A stretch of 64,000 bases of DNA, from assembly GCF_003611695.1 (NCBI RefSeq), contig NZ_RAWE01000010.1:43388-107387 (forward strand), written 5' to 3'. Position 1 is the stretch's first letter; every line of letters starts with the position of its first letter. Source of the stretch: Corallococcus carmarthensis. GTDB taxonomy: Bacteria > Myxococcota > Myxococcia > Myxococcales > Myxococcaceae. The position numbers were made by a program, and so were the translations under genes. The notes under the pieces are model-generated. The model did no database searches and had not been told where the DNA came from. It saw nothing but the letters and a program-made list of their open reading frames with translations. Shown here in pieces: positions 32,317-41,188 of the stretch.

Positions 32317-34206
32317 TCAGGCGGGCCGCGGTGACGGGGGACGCGTGGTGCCCAGGCCGCGCTCCCGCGTGCGCGCGTTCGCCAGCCGCTGCCGGTGGCC
32401 CGCGAGCAGGTCGCTGCGGGTGAGGATGCCCACGACGTGCTCCGGCCGCGCGCGGGAGACGACGGGCAGGCGGCCCACGCCCTCGTCCATCATCAGGTCC
32501 GCCGCCTCGCGCAGGGAGCTGTCGTCGAAGACGACCGCGGGGGGCCGCTTCACCACGTCCCGCATCCGCCGGCCGGCGCTGTCATGGCCGTCCAAGAGGT
32601 CCCTGCGGGTGACGACGCCCACGAGCGCCCCTTCCCGCGAGACGACGGGGAAGCCCTGGTGGCGCGAGCCCGTGGCATCCGACGTGAGCCACGCGCGCAC
32701 CTCTTCCAGGGGCATGTCCGCCTGCAACGTCATCACGGGCTTGAGGCCATGGTCGCGCACCAGCGCCTGTCCGAGCGCGTCCGTGCCCAGCTCCGTGGGG
32801 ATGCGGGCGCCGCGGCGGGCCAGCTTCTCCGTCATGATGGAGTGCCGCATGAGCAGCGCGGACACCAGGTAGGACGCCGCGCAGCCCGCGAGCAACGGCA
32901 GCAATCCCAGCGGCTGCCGCGTGGTCTCGAAGGCGAACACCACCGACGCCAGCAGCGCGCGGGAGGCTCCCGCGAAGAGCGCGGCCATGCCCACCAGCGC
33001 CGCGACGCGCACGTCCACGCCCAGGCTGGGGAACAGCTGCGAGGCCAGCAGCCCCAGTCCGGAGCCCAGGCCACCGCCCAGCGTGAAGAGGGGCGCCAGC
33101 GTTCCGCCGGACGTCCCGCTCCCCAGGGCTACGGACCAGGAGATGAACTTGAGCGCGCAGAAGACGAGCATCGCCGTCCCCACGAAGCGGCCGGACAGGA
33201 TGTCCTCGATGTTGGTGTAGCCCACGCCCAGCGTGCGCGGGGACAGCCAGCCCACCACGCCCACGACGATGCCGCCCAGCGCGGGCCACCACATCCAGTG
33301 CACGGGCAGCTTCTCGAACGCGTCCTCCAGCCAATACACCGCGCGCGTGCACACCACGGAGGCGGCGCCAATGACGAGGCCCAGGACGCCGTAGAACGCG
33401 AGCGCCCCTCCGGACGGAGTCGTCAGGTCCGGGATGGCGAACGCGGGCGCACCGCCCATGAAGGCGATGCGCACGCCAGTGGCGGTGGCGGTGGCCAGGG
33501 CCACGGGGATGACGGAGCGGGGCTTGAACTCGAAGAGCAGCAGCTCCACCGCGAGGAGCACCGCGGACACCGGCGCGCCGAACGTGGCGGCCATGCCCGC
33601 GGCGGCGCCCGCGGCGAGCAGCGCCTTTCTCTCGTCGGCCGTGACATGGAGCCCCTGACCCAGGAGTGAACCCAGCGCGCCACCCGTGGCGATGATGGGG
33701 CCCTCCGCGCCGAACGGGCCGCCGGTGCCGATGGCGATCGCCGCCGACAGCGGCTTGAGCAGCGTCATCCGGGGCGGGATGCGGCTCTGGTTGAAGAGCA
33801 CCTGCTCCATGGCTTCCGGGATGCCGTGGCCCCGGATGGCCCGCGAGCCATAGCGCGCCATCAGCCCCACGATGATGGCGCCCGCGACGGGTACGAGCAC
33901 CACCCAGCCCCCCAACGTGTTGTCGCCGGGCGACACCGGCTGCACGGACAGCCGTCCGAAGAAGGCCAGGTTCGTGACGAAGTGGATGAGGGCGCCCAGC
34001 CCCTGCGCCACCAGGCCCGCGACGGCCGCGAGCACCACCGCCATGCCGCTGATGAACACGGTGCGGGAGTCCACCGCCACGGACGCGGAAGGGGTGCGCA
34101 GGCTGGCGAGCGCGGGGCCCATGGACGGGGCCACCGGGAGGCTGGACCGCGCCTCCGGCCCTTCACCCAGGCCCTCTTCGATGCGTTCCACGTCAGGTTT
34201 CTTCAT
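32317..34206 (-). CDS. CLC chloride channel/transporter with CBS pair
   Basis: 629 aa. The CLC membrane domain (about residues 45-445) contains GHGIPEA in place of the usual GSGIPE, GAEGP with the gating Glu, and GTLAPLF. Two CBS domains at 480-610 (GFPVVSREGALVGVVTRRDLLD and GRLPVVSRARPEHVVGILTRSD) should bind nucleotides. Start ATG at 34206 has AGGAG upstream; it overlaps the end of the MarR gene by 14 bases, so the two are cotranscribed. Confidence 0.92.
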   Translation of the reverse strand: MKKPDVERIEEGLGEGPEARSSLPVAPSMGPALASLRTPSASVAVDSRTVFISGMAVVLAAVAGLVAQGLGALIHFVTNLAFFGRLSVQPVSPGDNTLGGWVVLVPVAGAIIVGLMARYGSRAIRGHGIPEAMEQVLFNQSRIPPRMTLLKPLSAAIAIGTGGPFGAEGPIIATGGALGSLLGQGLHVTADERKALLAAGAAAGMAATFGAPVSAVLLAVELLLFEFKPRSVIPVALATATATGVRIAFMGGAPAFAIPDLTTPSGGALAFYGVLGLVIGAASVVCTRAVYWLEDAFEKLPVHWMWWPALGGIVVGVVGWLSPRTLGVGYTNIEDILSGRFVGTAMLVFCALKFISWSVALGSGTSGGTLAPLFTLGGGLGSGLGLLASQLFPSLGVDVRVAALVGMAALFAGASRALLASVVFAFETTRQPLGLLPLLAGCAASYLVSALLMRHSIMTEKLARRGARIPTELGTDALGQALVRDHGLKPVMTLQADMPLEEVRAWLTSDATGSRHQGFPVVSREGALVGVVTRRDLLDGHDSAGRRMRDVVKRPPAVVFDDSSLREAADLMMDEGVGRLPVVSRARPEHVVGILTRSDLLAGHRQRLANARTRERGLGTTRPPSPRPA

Positions 34207-34747
34207 CGGTGTGCTCCTGTGTCTTGCGTCGCCGCGGCGGGCGCGAGGTTTCGTCCTCGAAGAAGAGCGGGGCTTCATCCCCGTCGAGCCCCAGCGCGCG
34301 CACCCAGGCGTCCAGCCCCTGGACCAGTCCGGCGCGCACGTCGGGCTTCAGGCCGCGCAGCCCGGAGATGAGTCGGGCCTGGGCCATGGGCGGCGCCGTG
34401 CGCACCAGCGCGCGGCCCTTGGCCGACAGGGCCACCTCCACGCGGCGGCCGTCCTCGTCGGAGCGGCGGCGGCTCACCAGCCCCTGCTCGATGAGCTTCG
34501 TGACGACGACGGACACGCTGCTCTGGTGCGTGAGCGTGCGCTCCGCGAGCGCGTTGATGGAGCAGGGACCGGCCTCCGCCAACTGCTGGAGGATGAAGAG
34601 CTGGGCGCCGCTGATGCCCACCAGCCGTTCAGAAGCGCGAGCGGAGACCCGCAGCAGCCGCACCAGCCGCCGCACGCCGTCCATGGCCGCGCGAACCTCG
34701 CCGGAGTCATCCGAGGGCGGCGGCGTCCGATTTGAATGGGAGCCCAT
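34193..34747 (-). CDS. MarR family transcriptional regulator
   Basis: 184 aa. Winged helix with LAERTLTHQSSVSVVVTKLIEQGLVSRRR and wing DEDGRRVEVALS. Overlaps the CLC gene downstream, so it probably controls that transporter and itself. The C terminus is acidic and Arg-rich, beyond the usual MarR domain. Confidence 0.92.
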   Translation of the reverse strand: MGSHSNRTPPPSDDSGEVRAAMDGVRRLVRLLRVSARASERLVGISGAQLFILQQLAEAGPCSINALAERTLTHQSSVSVVVTKLIEQGLVSRRRSDEDGRRVEVALSAKGRALVRTAPPMAQARLISGLRGLKPDVRAGLVQGLDAWVRALGLDGDEAPLFFEDETSRPPRRRKTQEHTDEET

Positions 34748-34950
34748 ATATCTTCCCGCAAGCTACGGGGCAGGGGTGGCGGGCACAAGCGAAAGTGCGG
34801 GGGATGCCCGGCCGCCTGGGGGACGGGGAGAGGACAGCGCTCGGCGAGGGGCGGACTCACCGTCGGAGCGCACGGGCGGTACGTGCCCGGCAGTGACAAC
34901 GGCGAGGCCCGGTCAAGAAGCCCGGACCCCGCGAGGAAGCGGACCGCGGC

Positions 34951-35271
34951 TCAGCTGCCGGCGGTGACGGACAGCTCGGCGGCGGGGTGCGCCTCGCTGC
35001 ACACCTGCGAGGACTCCTCGGCCTGGAGGGCTTCGGCTTCGGTCACGGAGGCCGTGGACTCGGAGAAATCCCCGCCGCCGCTCCCGCAGCCCCAGCCCAG
35101 GGAGTCACCACACGTCGTTTCAATCTTGAGCCCGATGTAACACACCGTGTCGCAGGGCGCTTCGAGACAGGCGCCGATGCCGCATTGGGGGGCCGGCAGG
35201 GCAAAAGCCGCCGTGGGGGCCAGCAACAGGACAGTCGAGACCGCCAGCAGGGACTTCACCCGCATGCGCAT
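34951..35271 (-). CDS. Small Cys-rich secreted protein
   Basis: 106 aa with a signal peptide (AVSTVLLLAPTAAFA). The mature peptide has eight Cys, in CGIGACLEAPCDTVC and later CGDSLGWGCGSG, suggesting disulfides. Start ATG at 35271 follows GAGGGG; a second ATG is two codons on. No family recognised. Confidence 0.65.
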   Translation of the reverse strand: MRMRVKSLLAVSTVLLLAPTAAFALPAPQCGIGACLEAPCDTVCYIGLKIETTCGDSLGWGCGSGGGDFSESTASVTEAEALQAEESSQVCSEAHPAAELSVTAGS

Positions 35272-35374
35272 GTGCGCCCCTCGTGAGGGAATCGCGCGAA
35301 CACCGTGAACCTGTTTCCCAGACAAGTAAATGGATGTCATTGGAGGGTTCGGAGTCACCCGGGGTCGGAGTTTG

Positions 35375-36322
35375 TTATTGGGGGGCTTTCCTGCGTGGCG
35401 GTGCGGCGCCTTGTGTCGCGGCCGGTATCGGCGTCTGCGGACTGTCGCGCTGCGCCAGGAGCCAATCACAGAAGAGGCGCGCGGCCGGGCGCAGCCGCCG
35501 GTGCGCGGGATACACCACGAAGTAGCTGGCGCGGGTGGGCACGATGGGGCCGGGCAGCCGGATGAGGCGGTTGTCCGCGAAGTAGGGCGTGACGATCTTC
35601 TCTCGGGCCAGCGCCGCGCCCAGGCCCTGCACCGCGGCCATCAGCGCGCCGGTGGTGTCGCTGAAGCTGTAGCGCTCCTCGACGCGCACCCCGCGCACGT
35701 CCGCCGAGCGGAACCAGTCCTGCCAGCCCTGGCGGGTCAGGTCCGCGATGAGCGGGAGCTTCGCCACGTCCGCCGCCTCACGAACGTGCTCAATGCCCGC
35801 GAGCTTCGGAGACGCCACGGGGAACAGGGCGTCGTCCATCAGGGGATGCGCGCTGAGGCCCGGCCAGGGAGGCTGGCCGTAGCGGATGCCCAGGTCCGGC
35901 CCGCCCTCGTCGAAGCGGGTGAGCGCCATCTCCGTGTCCACGTGGATCCGGACGCGCGGGTGCAGGGCCGTGAAGCCCGGCATGCGCGGCAGCAGCCACG
36001 CGTAGGTCAGCGAGTGCACGGTGGTGACGCGCACCACGGCGTCCTCGTCCCGCGAGTGCTTGAGTCCCCCGAGCACGTTGTCCATGTCCGACAGCGCGGT
36101 GCTGGCGGCGTCCGCGAGCTGGCGTCCCTCGGCCGTCAGCGCCACGCCCCGGGCATGCCGCTGGAACAGCACGACGCCCAGCCGGTCCTCCAGCTTGCGG
36201 ACGTGGTGGCTGACCGCGCTGGCGGTCAGGTGCAGCTCCTCCGCCGCGCGGGCGAAGTTCTGGTGGCGGGCGGCGGACTCGAAGGCCGCCAGTGCGGGGA
36301 GCAGGTCGGTGCGCAGGGTCAT
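35375..36322 (-). CDS. LysR family regulator (GcvA-like)
   Basis: 315 aa. Helix-turn-helix NFARAAEELHLTASAVSHHVRK followed by a LysR effector domain. The pattern LPALAAFESAARHQNFARAAEE is typical of the GcvA/AmpR subgroup. Divergent from the EamA transporter with 122 bases between starts. Confidence 0.92.
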   Translation of the reverse strand: MTLRTDLLPALAAFESAARHQNFARAAEELHLTASAVSHHVRKLEDRLGVVLFQRHARGVALTAEGRQLADAASTALSDMDNVLGGLKHSRDEDAVVRVTTVHSLTYAWLLPRMPGFTALHPRVRIHVDTEMALTRFDEGGPDLGIRYGQPPWPGLSAHPLMDDALFPVASPKLAGIEHVREAADVAKLPLIADLTRQGWQDWFRSADVRGVRVEERYSFSDTTGALMAAVQGLGAALAREKIVTPYFADNRLIRLPGPIVPTRASYFVVYPAHRRLRPAARLFCDWLLAQRDSPQTPIPAATQGAAPPRRKAPQ

Positions 36323-36403
36323 GGGCCGAGCCTCAAATCTGGCTCATGTCTGACACGGAAACGATGCGCTTGTGAAGCGGGGGTTCCGGCGTGAAGAAAG
36401 GAC

Positions 36404-36417
36404 CAGACAGAAGTCTG
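36404..36417. promoter_or_regulatory. LysR-box-like inverted repeat
   Basis: CAGAC-AGAA-GTCTG lies 27 bases before the EamA start, in the region shared with the divergent LysR gene. Candidate regulator site. Confidence 0.4.
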
Positions 36418-36444
36418 ATTCCTTCCTCGCACGAGGGGGCCGCC

Positions 36445-37350
36445 ATGAGCGCTTCCGGTCTTACCCATCCGCAGGTCGTGTCTCCAACCTTCAACCGGGC
36501 GTGGCTCACGCCCCTGGAACTGGGCGGGCTGGCCGCCATCTGGGGCGCGTCCTTCCTGTTCATGCGCATCGCGGCGCCGGCCTTCGGTCCGGTGCCCCTG
36601 GTGGAGCTGCGGCTGGTGCTGGGCGCGGCGGTGCTGATGCCCTTCCTCTGGCGCGCGCGCTCGGCGATCCGCCCCGCGCTGTGGCCCCGGCTGGCGCTGG
36701 TGGGCCTGGTCAACGCGGCGATCCCCTTCTCGTTGTTCGCCTGGGCCGCGCGGCAGGCCCCCGCGGGCGTCGGGGCCATCACCAACAGCATGGCGGTGCT
36801 GTTCACCGCGCTGGTGGCGTTCGTGTTCTACGGCGAGCGCATCGGGGCCCAGCGCGCGGTGGCGCTGCTCGCGGGCTTCGCCGGGGTGGTGGTGCTGGCC
36901 AGTGGCAAGGCCGCGGGCACGAGCGTCGCCTGGGCCGCGGCGGCGGGGACCACGGCCGCGTTCCTCTACGGCATCGGCGCGAACCTGGTGCGCCGCCACC
37001 TCACCGGATTGCCGGCCGCCGCGGTCGCCGCCGCCACGCTGTCCTGCGGCGCGGTGTTGATGCTGCCCTTCGCGGTGGCCACGTGGCCCTCGGAGCCCAT
37101 CGCCGTGCGGCCCTGGCTGGCGGCGGCGGCCCTGGGCATGGTCTGCACCGGCCTTGCGTACGCGGTGTTCTACCGACTCATCCAGCGCATCGGGGCGGCG
37201 CGCGCCGTCGTCGTCACCTACCTGGTGCCGCTGTTCGCGGTGGCCTGGGCCTGGCTGCTGCTGGGCGAGCCGCTGACGCCCACCATGCTGGTGGCGGGCA
37301 CGCTCATCCTGGGCAGCGTGGCGCTGGGGCAGCCACCGAAGGCGAAGTGA
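36445..37350 (+). CDS. EamA/DMT family transporter
   Basis: 301 aa with ten predicted membrane helices arranged as two EamA repeats. WGASFLFMRIAAPAFGPVPLVELR near the N terminus and LLGEPLTPTMLVAGTLILGSV at the C terminus are family hallmarks. Start ATG at 36445 follows GAGGGGG. Probably exports a small metabolite or amino acid; controlled by the divergent LysR. Confidence 0.92.
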   Translation: MSASGLTHPQVVSPTFNRAWLTPLELGGLAAIWGASFLFMRIAAPAFGPVPLVELRLVLGAAVLMPFLWRARSAIRPALWPRLALVGLVNAAIPFSLFAWAARQAPAGVGAITNSMAVLFTALVAFVFYGERIGAQRAVALLAGFAGVVVLASGKAAGTSVAWAAAAGTTAAFLYGIGANLVRRHLTGLPAAAVAAATLSCGAVLMLPFAVATWPSEPIAVRPWLAAAALGMVCTGLAYAVFYRLIQRIGAARAVVVTYLVPLFAVAWAWLLLGEPLTPTMLVAGTLILGSVALGQPPKAK

Positions 37351-37354
37351 GGCG

Positions 37355-38164
37355 TCAGGCCCGCTCGAACTTCCAGATGCGGTAGCCGTCGCGGACCGTG
37401 TGCATGAACCGCCGGACGATGAACGCCGGGCCGCGCTTCCCGGCCAGTTCCAGCGAGCGCAGGGGGACGGAGGTGGAGGACGTGGCCGTGTAGCCCGCCT
37501 CCAGGAAGGTGCTCTCCGGCGCGTCCGTCATGTCCTGGAAGGACGCGCCCATGCTGACGAGCACCGCGTGCAGGTCGCGGCTGTACTCGCGCTGGAAGGT
37601 GGCGCTCATCAGGTCGCAATACACGGCGTGATGAGGGAATGCGTTCCGGAGCACCGCGAGCATGTCCTGGCGCTGCGCGTTCGACAGGTACATGAGCACG
37701 CCTTCGATGATGACGTGCGTGCGCCGCGAGTCCTGGTAGGGCGCGAGCTTCCGCGCGAGTGACTCCGCTCCGAAGTCGATGGAGAGACGCTCCAGCGGAT
37801 TGCGGGCCTCCGTCACCGGCAGCTTCGCGTCCTTGAGGGTGATGATGGCGGGCTCGTCCACCTCCAGCCACCGGCCTCCGCGGAGCCGGTAGGCCCGCGT
37901 GTCGAAGCCCGCGCCCAGCACCACCACCCGCGCGTCGGGAGCCTTGTCCAGCTCCTCCTGCACCAGCGCGTCGATGATCTGGTGCCGCGCGGCGTTGCTC
38001 GCGTTGGCCTCGCGGAAGGACTGGAAGCGCTCCCAGACCTGGCGCGCATCGTCGTCCATGAAGCGGGCGGCGAAGGTGTCGCCACACAGGGGCCGGGGCT
38101 TGCGTGCATCCTCCGCCCGGCAGGCCAGGGTGTAGTAGGCGGTCTTCGAGATGGCATTGGCCAT
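37355..38164 (-). CDS. Class I SAM methyltransferase (LCMT/PPM1 type)
   Basis: 269 aa. SAM-binding motif VVVLGAGFDTRAYRL near residue 80, acid in VDEP, and HVIIEGVLMYLS match the leucine carboxyl methyltransferase-like family common in bacteria. Start ATG at 38164 has AAGGAG eight bases upstream. Substrate unknown. Confidence 0.9.
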   Translation of the reverse strand: MANAISKTAYYTLACRAEDARKPRPLCGDTFAARFMDDDARQVWERFQSFREANASNAARHQIIDALVQEELDKAPDARVVVLGAGFDTRAYRLRGGRWLEVDEPAIITLKDAKLPVTEARNPLERLSIDFGAESLARKLAPYQDSRRTHVIIEGVLMYLSNAQRQDMLAVLRNAFPHHAVYCDLMSATFQREYSRDLHAVLVSMGASFQDMTDAPESTFLEAGYTATSSTSVPLRSLELAGKRGPAFIVRRFMHTVRDGYRIWKFERA

Positions 38165-38232
38165 GGATGGCGCTCCTTGAAACCTGCTCGCAGCTTGCAT
38201 GAGATACGCGCATTCTCGAAAGGTTGGTCACG

Positions 38233-39627
38233 ATGCGATTCGTGATGGCGCTGGGCGTGGTCGCGTTGGGCGCGGGCTGTGCGCACTCCCCGAGGGCGGC
38301 GGATGCGGCGGCGCCGGACCCGGCGTCACGGGCGCGGCAGCTTTCGGCGGAGGCGGAGCAGGCCTATGACTCGCTGGACTTCGAGCGGTGCGCGGAGCGG
38401 TTCCGCGCCTCCGGTGAGGTGGCCGGGGAAGGGCCGGACCGCTCGGAGTCCTTCTATCGCGCCGCGGGATGCGCCTCGCTCGCGGGCCATGCGGACGCGG
38501 CCGTGGAGGTGCTGAAGCGGGCGGTCCAGGCTGGCTACTACGACGCGGATCATCTGGAGTACGACCCGGAGCTGGCGGCGCTGCACCCGCTGCCCGCGTG
38601 GAGCGGCATCGTCGCGGAGGCCCGCGCCAATCTGGCCAAAGCGCCCGAGGCGCCCTTCATGACGATGACGCTCATGGGGGTGGATGCCTTCGGTTCGCGG
38701 AAGGTGGACCGGGAGACGGTCCAGCGGCTGATGGGGTTGGAGGTGGGCAAGCCCGTCGTGCACAGCGCCGCGATCTTCAAGCAGAAGGAGGCGGCGCTGC
38801 GTGAGCAGTACGGCCTCGCCTTCGCCCGCGCGTCCATGTCCATCTACTTCGCCGAGGAGCGCAAGGGCACCGCCTTCGTGGTGATGGACATGGTGGACGC
38901 CGAGGACGCGAGCCGGTTGCGCTTCCTCCCCGAGCCCAAGGGACACCCCACGGATCCGGAAGGACTGCTTGCCCGGTGGAGCGACTATGTGGAGCGCCTG
39001 CAGCAGCTCCAGATGCAGGGGAAGCTGTCTGAAGACTCCAGCTGCAAGAAGGTCGCGCATTGCATCGGTGGGTTCGGCCATCCGGACCTCGCGCCCTTCG
39101 AGCCGGAGTTCCTCGCGAAGGTGCCAGGGCAGCTGGACGCGCTGACCGCCGTCCTGCGAGAGGAGGCGGACCCGGAGAAGCGGGTCTCGGCGGCATACCT
39201 GCTGGCCTACGCCCCCACGGTCGAGGAGACCGCGCAACGGCTGCAGCCCTTCATCCGCGATTCGCAGTCCTCCGTGCGCAACAGCGTGCTGCGCGTGCTG
39301 ACGGCCACGCAGGAAGCCGCGACGAAGCCCCTGGTGGACGTGGCCACGGTGGCGGACGCGGTGGCGATGCCGACGGCGACCGACCGCAACAAGGCGACGT
39401 ACCTCCTCTCCTACCTGCTGGAGGACCTTTCACCGGAGGTGCTGAAGGCGCACCGTGCCGGGCTGCTCCGCCAGCTGGGAGAACGGCTGGTGGAGATGTC
39501 CGCGCTCACATTGCCCATCAACCGCGATCCCGCGGTCCTGGTGCTGAAGCATCTCTCCGGTGAGAAGTACGAGACCGCCGACGAGTGGCGTGCGTGGCTC
39601 GCGCGTCAGCCGAAGACGGCAGGGTAG
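38233..39627 (+). CDS. Lipoprotein with HEAT-like repeats
   Basis: 464 aa with lipobox LGAGC. The N-terminal third contains TPR-like helices; the C-terminal part (about 310-445) has alternating helices like HEAT repeats (DPEKRVSAAYLLAYAPTVEE). Start ATG at 38233 follows GAAAGG. Function unknown. Confidence 0.75.
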   Translation: MRFVMALGVVALGAGCAHSPRAADAAAPDPASRARQLSAEAEQAYDSLDFERCAERFRASGEVAGEGPDRSESFYRAAGCASLAGHADAAVEVLKRAVQAGYYDADHLEYDPELAALHPLPAWSGIVAEARANLAKAPEAPFMTMTLMGVDAFGSRKVDRETVQRLMGLEVGKPVVHSAAIFKQKEAALREQYGLAFARASMSIYFAEERKGTAFVVMDMVDAEDASRLRFLPEPKGHPTDPEGLLARWSDYVERLQQLQMQGKLSEDSSCKKVAHCIGGFGHPDLAPFEPEFLAKVPGQLDALTAVLREEADPEKRVSAAYLLAYAPTVEETAQRLQPFIRDSQSSVRNSVLRVLTATQEAATKPLVDVATVADAVAMPTATDRNKATYLLSYLLEDLSPEVLKAHRAGLLRQLGERLVEMSALTLPINRDPAVLVLKHLSGEKYETADEWRAWLARQPKTAG

Positions 39628-39635
39628 GGGACCGC

Positions 39636-40163
39636 TCAGTCCCCGACGATGACGGAGACCTGCGTGGAGAACTGCCGCACGACGCAGTCCTCCGCGCTCC
39701 CGTCCTCCCACGCCAGCATCGCGAACTCGGCCGGCGTATCCAGCGCGACGATGGGGTGGTGCCACACGCCCCGGTGGTAGTTCACGCCCTGGCCGGGGCC
39801 GCAGACGAACGCGACGAGCCCCTCCAGGTCGGGCCCGCCCGAAGGCGCGGTGGGCGCGACGCACACCAGGAAGCGCGAGCAGCGCATGGGCAGGAACGCC
39901 TGGCTCGACTGGGGATGGTGTTCGAGCAGCTTCACGGTGAAGGGAAGTGGCTGCGGCACGGAACGGAACACCGCGAGGTTCGGCTTCGCGCCCGGCCGGC
40001 CATTCTCCAGCCGGGCCGACCAGTCAAAGCGCACCGCGGTGCCCTGGTTCGCCGACGCGCCGCTCTTGAGTCCGGCGGACACGACGTCGCCAAAGGGCGC
40101 GAAGCCTTCCGGCGTCAGGGGCAGGGCGACGATGGAGCGGAGCGGGGCGGAAGCGTCCTTCAT
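39636..40163 (-). CDS. allA: Ureidoglycolate lyase
   Basis: 175 aa, the usual AllA length. Releases urea from (S)-ureidoglycolate to give glyoxylate in purine/allantoin breakdown. Conserved segments FAPFGDVV near the N terminus, HHPQSSQAFLPM in the centre and YHRGVWHHPI in the C-terminal half match the cupin fold. No other allantoin genes are near, so it is an orphan here. Confidence 0.85.
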   Translation of the reverse strand: MKDASAPLRSIVALPLTPEGFAPFGDVVSAGLKSGASANQGTAVRFDWSARLENGRPGAKPNLAVFRSVPQPLPFTVKLLEHHPQSSQAFLPMRCSRFLVCVAPTAPSGGPDLEGLVAFVCGPGQGVNYHRGVWHHPIVALDTPAEFAMLAWEDGSAEDCVVRQFSTQVSVIVGD

Positions 40164-40229
40164 GGGGGGACTATATGCGGTATGCGTCGCACGGATGCCG
40201 TGACTGCCTGACGGCTATGGCTCTTGGAT

Positions 40230-41096
40230 TCAAACAGTGGACTTCGCCTCTTCAATCTCCTTGAGCGTTCGGCCCTTTGCATCACGCCAAGCCGTGCGCC
40301 CGTTAACAGCATTTCCGCTGATGACATTTGCTGCAGCACTGGCACTACTGAAGAGCACATTCTCCTTGAAGCGGAGGAGGTCTCCCTCCGGAACAAGTTG
40401 CCTTGCTTCCAGGAGTGCTTCGCGAAGAGCTTGGTATGCACCCATGCTTACATTGACTTGCGAGAGTGCAGTAGAGCCCTGAAGGACGACGATCCCCTCA
40501 TCCGTAATCCGTGCTCGAGCCACAGCGGACTTGATTGTGTATGTTAGTGTGGCGGCGTCACTCCCCGAATTTGCCGCTAACGCAGCTGTTTCAATGAGAG
40601 GTTCAAGAAGCCTGTGCCCCAGCGCACCCAGCAGCAGCCGGAGATGACCCAAAAACTCCTCCATGGCGTCGCGGTCTGGGCGAGGAAGGCCCGCGGGTGT
40701 GGGCTGGTTTCCGTTCTTGACCTCATATCGCTTGGCCGTTCTTGCGAGTTCGAGGAGTCGGGATTCCAGGTATCGTATGTGAGACTTCGTGAGATTCTCG
40801 TCCTTGCTTGTGAAGACGATGGCCTCCTGCCAGAACTCCTTACTGATGTGTTGCTGGAGCCGGTCAGCGACGCTCTCGGATTCTCCGATGTATACCTCGC
40901 GAGTCGCTAGGGTCTCTGCTCCAACGAGGAAGTAGACCCCGGGACGCCCGAGTTCCGCTGTCCAGCTCATCAATCCCGCAAGCCGGTTTCTGGGGAAGAG
41001 GATGGCCTGTCCGGTCCAATTGACGATCTCCGCATACCGGATGCCGGTCACGTCACCTTCATCCAGAAAGATCCGGATGCTCTTGCCTAGCGCCAT
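40230..41096 (-). CDS. GIY-YIG nuclease-like protein with DUF4357
   Basis: 288 aa. GVYFLVG and REVYIGESESVADRLQQH form a GIY-YIG nuclease-like core (residues about 50-90). The C terminus (ARITDEGIVVLQGS to RTAWRDAKGRTLKEIE) is DUF4357. The gene is visibly richer in A/T than its neighbours, which suggests horizontal acquisition. Such pairs are found near restriction and defence genes; the function is unproven. Confidence 0.8.
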   Translation of the reverse strand: MALGKSIRIFLDEGDVTGIRYAEIVNWTGQAILFPRNRLAGLMSWTAELGRPGVYFLVGAETLATREVYIGESESVADRLQQHISKEFWQEAIVFTSKDENLTKSHIRYLESRLLELARTAKRYEVKNGNQPTPAGLPRPDRDAMEEFLGHLRLLLGALGHRLLEPLIETAALAANSGSDAATLTYTIKSAVARARITDEGIVVLQGSTALSQVNVSMGAYQALREALLEARQLVPEGDLLRFKENVLFSSASAAANVISGNAVNGRTAWRDAKGRTLKEIEEAKSTV

Positions 41097-41188
41097 GGAT
41101 GGATACTACCGCGTACCTAGGGACTTCTCCTCGGGGCTGCTGACCAGGGAAGGGTCAACTTCCAGCCGCCTCCGCCCGATAACCCCAT

